Below the pieces are notes generated by a model. That model did no database searches and was not told the DNA's origin. It saw nothing but the letters and a program-made list of their open reading frames with translations. A stretch of 11,079 nt of DNA from Candidatus Intestinimonas stercorigallinarum (GTDB lineage Bacteria > Bacillota > Clostridia > Oscillospirales > Oscillospiraceae), in the NCBI GenBank assembly GCA_019115345.1, contig DXDV01000267.1:1-11079 (forward strand). The letters run 5' to 3'. The stretch's first letter is position 1, and each line of letters opens with the position of its first letter. Below, piece after piece: positions 1 through 6,020 of this stretch. Made by a program: the position numbers and the translations under genes.

Positions 1-1649
1 TCCTGGCTCCGGTCCTTCATGCCCAGAGAGATCTTCTTCTTCTCAGGGTCGAAGGAGATGACGTAAACGTCCACGGGGTCGCCCACGCTGACCACCTCGG
101 AGGGGTGCTTGATGCGGCTCCAGGAGAGCTCGGAGATGTGGACCATGCCGTCCACGCCGCCGATGTCCACGAAGGCGCCGTAAGAAGTCAGAGACTTCAC
201 CACGCCGGCGTAACGCTTGCCGTTCTCGATCTCGGCCCAGACCTTGGCGGCCTTCTCAGCCCGCTCGGCCTGCTCCACGGCGCGGATGGAACCCACCACG
301 CGGCGGCGGGCACGGTTGACCTCCGTGATCTTGATGCGGACCTTCTGCTTGAGGAGGGCGCTCATGGAAGCGTCCCGGGGCAGGCCGGTCTGAGAGGCGG
401 GGATAAAGACGCGCACGCCCTTGACAGAGGCCACGATGCCGCCCTTGTTCTCCTCGGTGATGACGGCCTCCACGATGGTGCCGGCCTCGCGGGCAGCCTC
501 CACGTCGTCCCAGCTCTTCACAGTGTCCAGACGCTTCTTGGACAGGGTGACCACGCCCTCGGCATCGTTGACCCGCATGACATAGGTCTCGATCTCGTCG
601 CCGATCTTCACGATGTCCTCCACCTTCACGGTGGGATCGTCGGTCAGCTCGGATACAGGAATGTAGCCGGCGTGCTTGGTGCCCAAGTCCACATAGATCT
701 CGGTGGGCGTGATCTCAGTGACGATGCCGGTGACCTTCTCTCCTGTATTTAAAGTTTTGATCGATTTCTCCAGCAGATCAGCGAAGGATTCCTCGATCTC
801 CATGATTTCGTCGCTCATTTTGTCATAGACCTCCTTTATAATCCACCCGGGCGTCGATGCTCCCGCGGTGATGCCGATCGAAGCCGCCCCCGCGAAGGAG
901 GCCGGTTCCAATTCCTCCGCCCCCTCGATGGCGACCACCCGGGGACAGAGCGCGCGACACAGCTCCGAAAGCCGTTTTGTGTTGGAGCTTTTCCGATCTC
1001 CGATGACGATCATCGCCTCACAGCGGGCCGCCAGTTCCTGGGCTTCCGATTGCCGTATATACGTAGCATTACATATTGTATCAAAAATCTCGGCGTTTGT
1101 ACACTCTTTTTTTGCTGTTTCTATGGCGGAATCCCAAATTTCCCGGGTGGATGTGGTCTGGGACACCAGCGTAAGGGGCATTTCCCGCCGTTCCGGCCGC
1201 TCCGCCAGCCAGTCCGCCAGGGCCGCGCCATCCGGCAGCGTCACCGGATTTTCGCACCAGCCGGCAATGGCCACGATCTCCGGATGGTCCGGCGTGCCGA
1301 TGATCACCGGCTGCCGTCCCGCCGCCTCGGCCTCGGCCACCAGCCGGTGGATGCGCTGGACGTTGGGGCAGGCGGTGTCCACGATCCGGCAGCCCTTGGC
1401 CGCCAGAGCTTCGTGGACCCGCCGGGCCTCCCCGTGAGAGCGGAGGATCACCGCCGAACCCGGCGGGACCTCCTCCACCGAGTGGACCAGCGCGGCGCCC
1501 TGTTCCGTCAGCCCGGCTACCACATGGTCGTTGTGGATCACCGGCCCCAACAGCACAGCGCCGCCGTTTCGGGCGGCCTCCTCCGCCATCTCCACCGCCC
1601 GCTTGACGCCGTAACAGAACCCGGCGGATCTGGCAAGTACGATCCTCAT
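1..1649 (-). CDS. ispH: 4-hydroxy-3-methylbut-2-enyl diphosphate reductase fused to ribosomal protein S1-like domains (IspH-S1), cut by the left edge
   Basis: The first part is IspH, the iron-sulfur enzyme of the last step of the MEP isoprenoid pathway, which reduces HMBPP to IPP and DMAPP. Translating from ATG 1649 gives 549 codons to the window edge without a stop. Residues 1-277 are IspH: the three cluster cysteines are visible as C12 (FCYGVKRAVE), C94 (DTACPNV) and C193 (TICNATYIRQ), with H39, the HPE motif at 122-124, SQTTS at 163-167 and SSNTKRL at 221-227. The typical IspH end, TAGASTP...IIKEV, lies at 261-274. From M278 the same frame continues into at least three S1 (OB-fold RNA-binding) repeats at about 303-373, 389-457 and 476-546, the last with YGAFVDIGGVDGMVHISEL. 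Such fusions are annotated in other Clostridia. The start overlaps the plsC stop (ATGA), with GGGGAG eight bases upstream. The C-terminus lies outside the window. Confidence 0.95.
   Translation of the reverse strand, partial: MRIVLARSAGFCYGVKRAVEMAEEAARNGGAVLLGPVIHNDHVVAGLTEQGAALVHSVEEVPPGSAVILRSHGEARRVHEALAAKGCRIVDTACPNVQRIHRLVAEAEAAGRQPVIIGTPDHPEIVAIAGWCENPVTLPDGAALADWLAERPERREMPLTLVSQTTSTREIWDSAIETAKKECTNAEIFDTICNATYIRQSEAQELAARCEAMIVIGDRKSSNTKRLSELCRALCPRVVAIEGAEELEPASFAGAASIGITAGASTPGWIIKEVYDKMSDEIMEIEESFADLLEKSIKTLNTGEKVTGIVTEITPTEIYVDLGTKHAGYIPVSELTDDPTVKVEDIVKIGDEIETYVMRVNDAEGVVTLSKKRLDTVKSWDDVEAAREAGTIVEAVITEENKGGIVASVKGVRVFIPASQTGLPRDASMSALLKQKVRIKITEVNRARRRVVGSIRAVEQAERAEKAAKVWAEIENGKRYAGVVKSLTSYGAFVDIGGVDGMVHISELSWSRIKHPSEVVSVGDPVDVYVISFDPEKKKISLGMKDRSQ
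816..836 (-). promoter_or_regulatory. Internal ribosome binding site and in-frame ATG at the IspH/S1 junction
   Basis: AAGGAGGT (829-836) lies 10 bases before an in-frame ATG at 816-818, which is M278, the first residue after the canonical IspH C-terminus. This is one of the strongest Shine-Dalgarno matches in the window. Initiation here would give a free S1-domain protein beginning MSDEIMEIEE. Caveat: the bases also encode K-E-V, which is common at the end of IspH, and the spacing is slightly long. Function is inferred. Confidence 0.45.
1075..1103 (-). promoter_or_regulatory. Candidate intragenic promoter inside ispH, upstream of the S1 part
   Basis: On the minus strand TGTACA (1098-1103, 4 of 6 with the -35 consensus) is followed by a 17-base spacer and TACAAT (1075-1080, 5 of 6 with the -10 consensus). 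The bases TGA just before make it an extended -10 (TGNTACAAT). Transcription would start near 1068, about 250 bases before the internal ATG at 818. It lies in an AT-rich patch (about 35% GC by hand count over 78 bases) within otherwise GC-rich coding sequence. Activity is inferred only from the match. Confidence 0.35.
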
Positions 1650-2245
1650 GCCGCCTGCTCCCCCAGCGCCCGGATACGGGCCATGAGATCGGCGGTGATG
1701 GCGTCATACTCCTCCGTACTCCCCTTCCGGCTGGATACCTGGGGCATGTAGGGCTTTCCAATGACCACAGTGGTCCGCCGGAACCAGAGCTTCCGCTCCG
1801 GCACATACACCGGCAGAATGGGCACACCGCAGCGGACGGCCAGCATGGCGGCGCCGTTTTTGGCATCCCCCTGCTCGCCCCGGCTCTCGTGGACCCGGTG
1901 GCCCTGGGGATAGAGGAGGACCTTCTCCCCCTCCTTCAGGTATTTCATAGCCTGTTTGATGGCGCCCACGTCGGATTTCCCCCGTTCCACACCAAAGACG
2001 CCCACATGCCGCAAGATCCATCCGATGAATGGGATCTGCAGCAGCTCGGCCTTGGCCATGGGCCGCAGCTGGTGCTCCAAGCGAAAGGCAAAGGCCAGGA
2101 AAAGGGGATCGGACATGGCCGTGTGGTTTCCGCACACCAGCACGCCGCCCTCCGGGATATTCTCCCGGCCCACCGCCCGACAGGGATGGACCAGGTTGAA
2201 AAAGGGCCAGACGATCAAATAGATCACGGTATAAAAAATCCTCAT
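1646..2245 (-). CDS. plsC: PlsC-family 1-acyl-sn-glycerol-3-phosphate acyltransferase
   Basis: This 199-residue membrane-associated acyltransferase probably transfers an acyl chain to lysophosphatidic acid to make phosphatidic acid in phospholipid synthesis. Residues 4-19 are hydrophobic (membrane anchor). Block I is NHTAMSD with H41 and D46 of the HX4D catalytic pair. Block II is FGVERG at 84-89 with R88, and block IV is GVPILPVYV at 140-148. Block III is odd: it reads LLYPQGHRVH at 110-119 where the family normally has FPEGTRS, so the usual Glu is Gln and the Thr is His. The DNA around it is in frame with no sign of a frameshift. The length is short but normal for clostridial PlsC. The start ATG overlaps the cmk stop (ATGA), with GGGGAG eight bases upstream, and its own stop overlaps the ispH start, so the three are probably translationally coupled. 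The acyl acceptor could differ from lysophosphatidate. Confidence 0.9.
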   Translation of the reverse strand: MRIFYTVIYLIVWPFFNLVHPCRAVGRENIPEGGVLVCGNHTAMSDPLFLAFAFRLEHQLRPMAKAELLQIPFIGWILRHVGVFGVERGKSDVGAIKQAMKYLKEGEKVLLYPQGHRVHESRGEQGDAKNGAAMLAVRCGVPILPVYVPERKLWFRRTTVVIGKPYMPQVSSRKGSTEEYDAITADLMARIRALGEQAA

Positions 2246-2922
2246 GCTTCAAGCTCCCCTCTGATCGCATCCAGCAGAGCCTGAAGGCTCTCCGCCAAGT
2301 CCAGCTTGGTGGTATCCACCAGCACGGCGTCCTCCGCCCGGCGGAGGGGGGCCGTCTCCCGGGTGGTGTCCCGCCGGTCCCGCTCCACGATTTCAGCCAA
2401 AACGGTCTCCAGGTCCTGGGGGGTCCCGCGCTGGGCCAGCTCGTCACAGCGCCGCCGGGCTCTGGCCTCCGGAGAGGCCGTGAGGAAGATCTTGACGTCG
2501 GCCGCCGGTAGGACCACCGTGCCGATGTCCCGTCCGTCCATGATCACATCATGCTGCCGGGCCAGCTCCCGCTGGGTCTCCAGCAGGAATTCCCGCACCG
2601 CCGGAATAGCAGACACCCCGGAGGCCGCCCGGGAGACCTCCGGACGGCGAATGTCCTCCGTCACGTCCCGGCCGCACAGATACATGCGCTGGAGCCCATC
2701 GCCGCCGTCATAGGCCAGGCGGATGTCCGCCTGGGGCAGCAGCCCTGTCACAGCCGCTCCGTCGGACGGGTCCACCCCCCGCTCCAGGGCCAGCAGCCCC
2801 AGCGTGCGGTAAATGGCGCCGGTATCTACGTACAGAAAACCAAGGGCCTGGGCGGCCTGCCGGGCCAGGGTGCTCTTCCCCGCGCCGGAGGGTCCGTCGA
2901 TGGCCACGCTCTTATGTCCCAT
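2242..2922 (-). CDS. cmk: Cytidylate kinase
   Basis: This cytosolic kinase phosphorylates CMP and dCMP to the diphosphates using ATP, recycling cytidine nucleotides for RNA, DNA and CDP-lipid synthesis. The P-loop GPSGAGKST is at residues 10-18. It is followed by the conserved YVDTGAIYR segment of the nucleoside-binding region, and later by the MDGRDIGTVVLPAADVKIFLTAS and RARRR stretches typical of bacterial Cmk. The 226-residue length is typical. The open frame extends 12 codons further upstream, but ATG 2922 is preferred because GGAGG sits seven bases before it and the protein then begins MGHKSVAIDG like its family. It lies 32 bases after the flavoprotein gene, and its TGA overlaps the plsC ATG. 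Cmk next to plsC, ispH and an S1-domain gene is a common clostridial arrangement. Confidence 0.97.
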   Translation of the reverse strand: MGHKSVAIDGPSGAGKSTLARQAAQALGFLYVDTGAIYRTLGLLALERGVDPSDGAAVTGLLPQADIRLAYDGGDGLQRMYLCGRDVTEDIRRPEVSRAASGVSAIPAVREFLLETQRELARQHDVIMDGRDIGTVVLPAADVKIFLTASPEARARRRCDELAQRGTPQDLETVLAEIVERDRRDTTRETAPLRRAEDAVLVDTTKLDLAESLQALLDAIRGELEA

Positions 2923-2954
2923 TTCTCTGCCTCCTGTCTCTATCTTCCGCGCCC

Positions 2955-4229
2955 TCACAGGACACGCTCGGCGGCCGCCTGTCCCGCCGCCCGGCCGGTC
3001 GACCAGGCGATCTGGAGGTTAAATCCGCCGGTGTAGGCGTCCACGTCCAGCAGCTCGCCCGCAAGGAAAAGCCCCTGCACCAGCTTGGACTCCATGGTTT
3101 TGGGGTCTACCTCCGAGACCTTCACCCCGCCGCTGGTGACAATGGCGTCCTCCACCGGGCGGGGACCGGCCACCGGGAAGGAAAGGCCCTTAAGGACCTC
3201 CAGCAGGCGGCGGCGCTGCGCCTTGGTCACGGCGTTGGCCGGCAGATCGGGCGGGATGTCCGCCCGCTTGGCCAGCACCGGTACCAGAAGGCGGGGCGCG
3301 AGGGTCTCCAGCACATTGTGGAAGGCCCGGTTGGGCTGGCCGGTGAGCTCCCGCACCAGCCGGGCGTCCAGAGCCGGTTCGTCCAGGGCGGGCTTGAGGT
3401 CGATCACCACCGTGTACTGGTCCTTCTCATAATCCCGCATGTGGGCGCTGGCGCTGAGGATGAGAGGGCCGGAGAGGCCGAAATGGGTAAAGAGCATCTC
3501 GCCCTGCTCCCGGAAAATCACCTTTCCCTTTTTGTTCTTGACTTTGACGGACACGTTCCGGAGGGAGAGTCCCTGCATGCCGGGGCACTCCTCCCCCTCC
3601 ACCACCAGAGGGATGAGGGAGGGCTTGGGGGGCAGGATGGCGTGTCCCAGGGCGGCAGCCATGGCGTAGCCGTCCCCGGTTGAACCGGTGAGGGGGTAGG
3701 AGGCCCCGCCGGTGGCCAGTACCACGGCGCCGCCGGCATAGCTCCCCCGCTCTCCCTTTACCCCTGTGACCGCGCCGTCCGAAATCAGGATCTCCCTGGC
3801 CCGGTCCTGGACCAGGTCCACCCCCGCCCGGCGCATGGCGAAAAAGAGGGCGTCCACCACATCGGCGGCCTTGTCGGACACCGGAAAAACCCGGCTGCCC
3901 CGCTCGGTTTTCAGGGGCACCCCCAGATCGGTAAAGTATGCCTTCACCTCGGCGGGTGGAAAACGGGTGACGGCGCTGGTGAGGAACCGGCCGTTCCGGG
4001 GCACGTTGGCGAGCACCTCCGCCGGGGCGCAGTCGTTGGTCAGGTTGCACCGGCCCTTGCCGGTGATGTAGAGCTTCCGCCCCACCTTTTGGTTGCGCTC
4101 CAGCAGGGTGACGGGCGCCCCCATCCGGGCAGCAGTCAGCGCCGCGAGCATGCCCGCGGCGCCGGCGCCTATGACAATGATCCGCTTCTCTTCCTTCCTC
4201 AAATCAGTTCTCTTCCTCTGCTTGTTCAT
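2955..4229 (-). CDS. HI0933/BaiN-like FAD-dependent oxidoreductase (NAD(P)/FAD-dependent)
   Basis: This is a cytosolic flavoprotein of the YhiN/HI0933 family (TIGR00275-type). Relatives are often labelled BaiN, after a bile-acid reductase, but the substrate of most members is unknown and none is claimed here. Residues 17-26 hold the Rossmann FAD motif IIVIGAGAAG, with E44 ending the second strand. The family signature GKGRCNLTN is at 57-65, a GGASYPLTGSTGDGY block lies mid-protein, and the C-terminal FAD-binding region reads GLFLAGELLDVDAYTGGFNLQIAWSTG. The length of 424 residues is normal. ATG 4229 lies inside the end of the rpiR-like gene (26-base overlap) and lacks a clear ribosome binding site. 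A TTG at 4202, two bases after the rpiR-like stop and preceded by AGAGGA at a rather long spacing, is an alternative giving 415 residues. The open frame upstream of 4229 is overlap with the neighbour. Confidence 0.92.
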   Translation of the reverse strand: MNKQRKRTDLRKEEKRIIVIGAGAAGMLAALTAARMGAPVTLLERNQKVGRKLYITGKGRCNLTNDCAPAEVLANVPRNGRFLTSAVTRFPPAEVKAYFTDLGVPLKTERGSRVFPVSDKAADVVDALFFAMRRAGVDLVQDRAREILISDGAVTGVKGERGSYAGGAVVLATGGASYPLTGSTGDGYAMAAALGHAILPPKPSLIPLVVEGEECPGMQGLSLRNVSVKVKNKKGKVIFREQGEMLFTHFGLSGPLILSASAHMRDYEKDQYTVVIDLKPALDEPALDARLVRELTGQPNRAFHNVLETLAPRLLVPVLAKRADIPPDLPANAVTKAQRRRLLEVLKGLSFPVAGPRPVEDAIVTSGGVKVSEVDPKTMESKLVQGLFLAGELLDVDAYTGGFNLQIAWSTGRAAGQAAAERVL

Positions 4230-5073
4230 ATACGCCGTAGTCCGACCAGATTCGCTCCAACGTGGAGAAGGTCCGGGACACATCGGTCTTTTTCCGCCGG
4301 CCTACCGCCACAATGAGGGCATTGATGAGGCTCAGCGGCGCCACCAGGGAGTCCACGAAGGAGGCCATGTCGCTCTTGGCCGTGAGGGTGACGGAGGCCG
4401 TGCCGGTCAGGGGCGAGGCGGCGGAGTCGGTAATGGCCAGCACGCGGGCGCCCCTGTCCCGGGCAAAGCGCATGGCCTGCACCGTCTGGCTGGAGTACCT
4501 GGGGAAGCTGATGCCGATGACCACATCCTTCTCCCCCACCCGCAGCATCTGTTCAAAGGTCCCGCTCACCGAGGTGGTCTGCACCAGGACCACTTCATCA
4601 AAGATGAGCCGGAAATAGAAGCCCAGAAATTCCGCCAGGGCGGCGGCCGACCGGGCCCCGACAATGTAAATCCGCCGGGCGGACAAAATGGCGTCCACCG
4701 CCTGGTCAAAGTCCTCCCGGTCCGTCTCCTCCAGGGTGAGCCGGATCTTTTCCATATCCGCCTGGAGCACCGTGGAGAGGACGTCCTGGTCGCCGATCCG
4801 GTCGTTGGCCACCTCCATGCGCTGGATGGAGGTGAGCTTCCCCCGGATCATCTCCTGAAGGGCCTTCTGCATGCTGGGATAGCCGTCATAGCCCAGCTCG
4901 GCGGCAAACCGCACCACCGTGGACTCGCTGACGTTCACCGTCTTGCCCAGGCGGCTGGCCGTCATAAAGGCGGCCTTGTCATAGAAGTCCAGAATAAAGC
5001 GGGCGATGAGCCGCTGCCCTTTGGAAAAGGACGGCATTTGATTTTGGATGGCGGTCAAAATATCCCGTGGCAT
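4204..5073 (-). CDS. MurR/RpiR-family transcriptional regulator (HTH plus SIS)
   Basis: This 289-residue protein is a DNA-binding regulator whose SIS domain usually senses a phosphosugar. The N-terminal RpiR helix-turn-helix occupies about residues 10-75, with recognition region TASRLGKTVNVSESTVVRFAAELG around 38-61. The SIS domain begins near residue 134 (RIYIVGARSAAALAEFLG) and includes the typical GISFPRYSSQTVQAM segment. The frame is open to 5151, but ATG 5073 is chosen because GGGGAG stands six bases upstream and the protein then starts MPRDILTAIQ as family members do; the upstream extension is proline/arginine-rich leader sequence. It is first after the promoter at 5200-5228 and overlaps the flavoprotein gene, so it may control its own operon. 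No sugar genes are adjacent, so the effector and target cannot be named. Confidence 0.93.
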   Translation of the reverse strand: MPRDILTAIQNQMPSFSKGQRLIARFILDFYDKAAFMTASRLGKTVNVSESTVVRFAAELGYDGYPSMQKALQEMIRGKLTSIQRMEVANDRIGDQDVLSTVLQADMEKIRLTLEETDREDFDQAVDAILSARRIYIVGARSAAALAEFLGFYFRLIFDEVVLVQTTSVSGTFEQMLRVGEKDVVIGISFPRYSSQTVQAMRFARDRGARVLAITDSAASPLTGTASVTLTAKSDMASFVDSLVAPLSLINALIVAVGRRKKTDVSRTFSTLERIWSDYGVYEQAEEEN

Positions 5074-5193
5074 AGGGCGCTCCCCACATTTCCTCCCCCG
5101 GCGCGTCCCAGGGGAATTTGCTCGGACTTGGCTCGGTCCGGCCGGCTGCATGTGCCCAGGCCGGCGTTGCTTCCGTCAGCATCAGGCCCGATG
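5074..5193 (-). other. Structured 5' leader of the rpiR-like operon (about 120 nt, no gene seen)
   Basis: The predicted transcript start is near 5193 and the first start codon is at 5073. A strong hairpin pairs CCGGCC and GGCCGG (5159-5164 with 5138-5143), extended by three inner pairs (GGC/GCC at 5144-5146 and 5154-5156). A second, mutually exclusive hairpin pairs CGGAC with GTCCG (5136-5140 with 5123-5127) and uses bases 5138-5140 of the first. A TCCCC tract at 5112-5116 could pair with the upstream purine tract near 5094-5100. I do not recognise a known riboswitch class. An ATG at 5182 opens a frame that lacks a ribosome binding site. Confidence 0.35.
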
Positions 5194-5199
5194 GATACT

Positions 5200-5228
5200 A
5201 TCATACCGGGAAATGGGGGGAAAATCAA
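5200..5228 (-). promoter_or_regulatory. Sigma-A-type promoter for the rpiR-like operon
   Basis: TTGATT (5223-5228) and TATGAT (5200-5205) are separated by exactly 17 bases. The -35 matches consensus at 4 of 6 positions and the -10 at 5 of 6. It lies in the only sizeable intergenic gap of the window (5074-5265), 127 bases upstream of the chosen start codon, and is more AT-rich than its surroundings. It probably drives the regulator, flavoprotein, cmk, plsC and ispH-S1. I see no clear terminator between the rluB-like stop and this promoter, so readthrough from upstream may add to it. Confidence 0.72.
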
Positions 5229-5265
5229 GCACGTTTTGCAAGACGCGGCCTTTTTTCCTGCATAC

Positions 5266-5961
5266 TCAAAGCGCCTTGAGCAGGGCGACCTCCTCATCGG
5301 TGAGGCGCCGCCACTTCCCCAGCTTGAGTCCGCCCAGCTGGACCTGGCCCTCCCGGACCCGGCGCAGGGCCTTCACCGTCAGGCCCGCCTGCTGGCACAT
5401 CCGGCGGATCTGCCGGTTCTTCCCCTCGTGGATCTGAAAGGACAGGAGGTTGGGGCCCAACCGGTCCACCTGGGCCGGGGCCAGAGCCACCCCGTCCAGA
5501 TCCATGGGGCCGTTGAGGGTGGGCAGGGCGGCGTCAATGTCCCCGGTGACCAGCACCAGATACTGCTTTTCCACCTCGTGGCTGGGGTGGATGAGCCGGT
5601 GGGTGAGCGCGCCGTCGTTGGTGAGGAGGAGCAGCCCCTCCGAGTCCAGGTCCAGCCGGCCCACCGGCCACACCCGCGCCCCGCAGTCGGCCACCAGCTC
5701 GGCCACCGTGGGCCGGCCCTCCTCGTCGGAGAGGGTGGTCACATAGCCCCTGGGCTTGTTGAGCATGAGATAGACCGGCTCGGCGGCCGGTCCGATCTCC
5801 ACGCCGTCCAGGGCCACCCGGTCCCGGCTCAGGTCGGCCTTGTCCCCCAGCTTGGCGGGGCGGCCGTTGACGGTGACCCGTCCGGCCTCGATGTAGTCCT
5901 CCGCCGTCCGCCGGGAGCAGAGCCCGGCGGCGGAGAGCAGCTTTTGCAGGCGTTCCTCCAT
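5266..5961 (-). CDS. rluB: 23S/16S rRNA pseudouridine synthase, RsuA/RluB family
   Basis: This enzyme converts a uridine in rRNA to pseudouridine. An N-terminal S4 RNA-binding domain (residues 2-60: RLQKLLSAAGLCSRR...VTVNG) precedes the RsuA-type catalytic domain. The catalytic motif is GRLDLDSEGLLLLTNDG with the nucleophile D104. Further motifs are YLMLNKPRGYVTT before it and the C-terminal EGKNRQIRRM. The length of 231 residues is typical of RluB-like proteins in Bacillota. The frame is open from GTG 5970, but AAAGAGGTG (5968-5976) is the ribosome binding site and overlaps that GTG, so ATG 5961 (GAGG eight bases upstream) is chosen. It follows the carboxypeptidase by 48 bases. RluB near scpAB and a dac gene is conserved in Bacillota, which favours RluB (23S, peptidyl transferase region) over RsuA, though sequence alone does not fix the target. 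Confidence 0.93.
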   Translation of the reverse strand: MEERLQKLLSAAGLCSRRTAEDYIEAGRVTVNGRPAKLGDKADLSRDRVALDGVEIGPAAEPVYLMLNKPRGYVTTLSDEEGRPTVAELVADCGARVWPVGRLDLDSEGLLLLTNDGALTHRLIHPSHEVEKQYLVLVTGDIDAALPTLNGPMDLDGVALAPAQVDRLGPNLLSFQIHEGKNRQIRRMCQQAGLTVKALRRVREGQVQLGGLKLGKWRRLTDEEVALLKAL

Positions 5962-6002
5962 GAGGGGCACCTCTTTCTTCTATGTTGAAGTTAAAGATGT
6001 AG

Positions 6003-6020
6003 GGGCGGGTCATCCCGCCC
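6003..6020 (-). other. GC-rich hairpin over the carboxypeptidase stop codon
   Basis: GGGCGGG (6014-6020) and CCCGCCC (6003-6009) form a perfect 7-bp stem with a 4-base loop ATGA that contains the TGA stop codon (6010-6012). No U-tract follows, so it is not a good intrinsic terminator. It could stabilise the upstream message, attenuate weakly, or be chance in GC-rich sequence. Confidence 0.35.

Noticed and set aside
1081..1866. 261-codon minus-strand frame
   Set aside because: It overlaps ispH and plsC in another frame with a Gly/Arg/Pro-rich translation. IspH, with all its motifs, is read in the competing frame.
4979..5182. Small minus-strand frame starting in the rpiR leader, as a leader peptide
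   Set aside because: There is no Shine-Dalgarno before ATG 5182, the frame runs far into the regulator gene, and there is no run of regulatory codons.
5195..5230. RpiR operator palindrome around the promoter
   Set aside because: The GGTATGATAGTATCC-like stretch looks symmetrical at first, but its halves are not inverted complements. No convincing operator is visible.
5206..5265. Intrinsic terminator after the rluB-like gene
   Set aside because: The minus strand has A-runs and no GC stem followed by Ts. The T-run belongs to the plus strand, where there is no gene to terminate.
4093..5988. 631-codon open frame on the plus strand
   Set aside because: It lies antisense to the flavoprotein, RpiR-like and rluB-like genes, is rich in His, Gly, Pro and Gln with no domain, and crosses the promoter and intergenic region. 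Long shadow frames are expected in GC-rich coding DNA.
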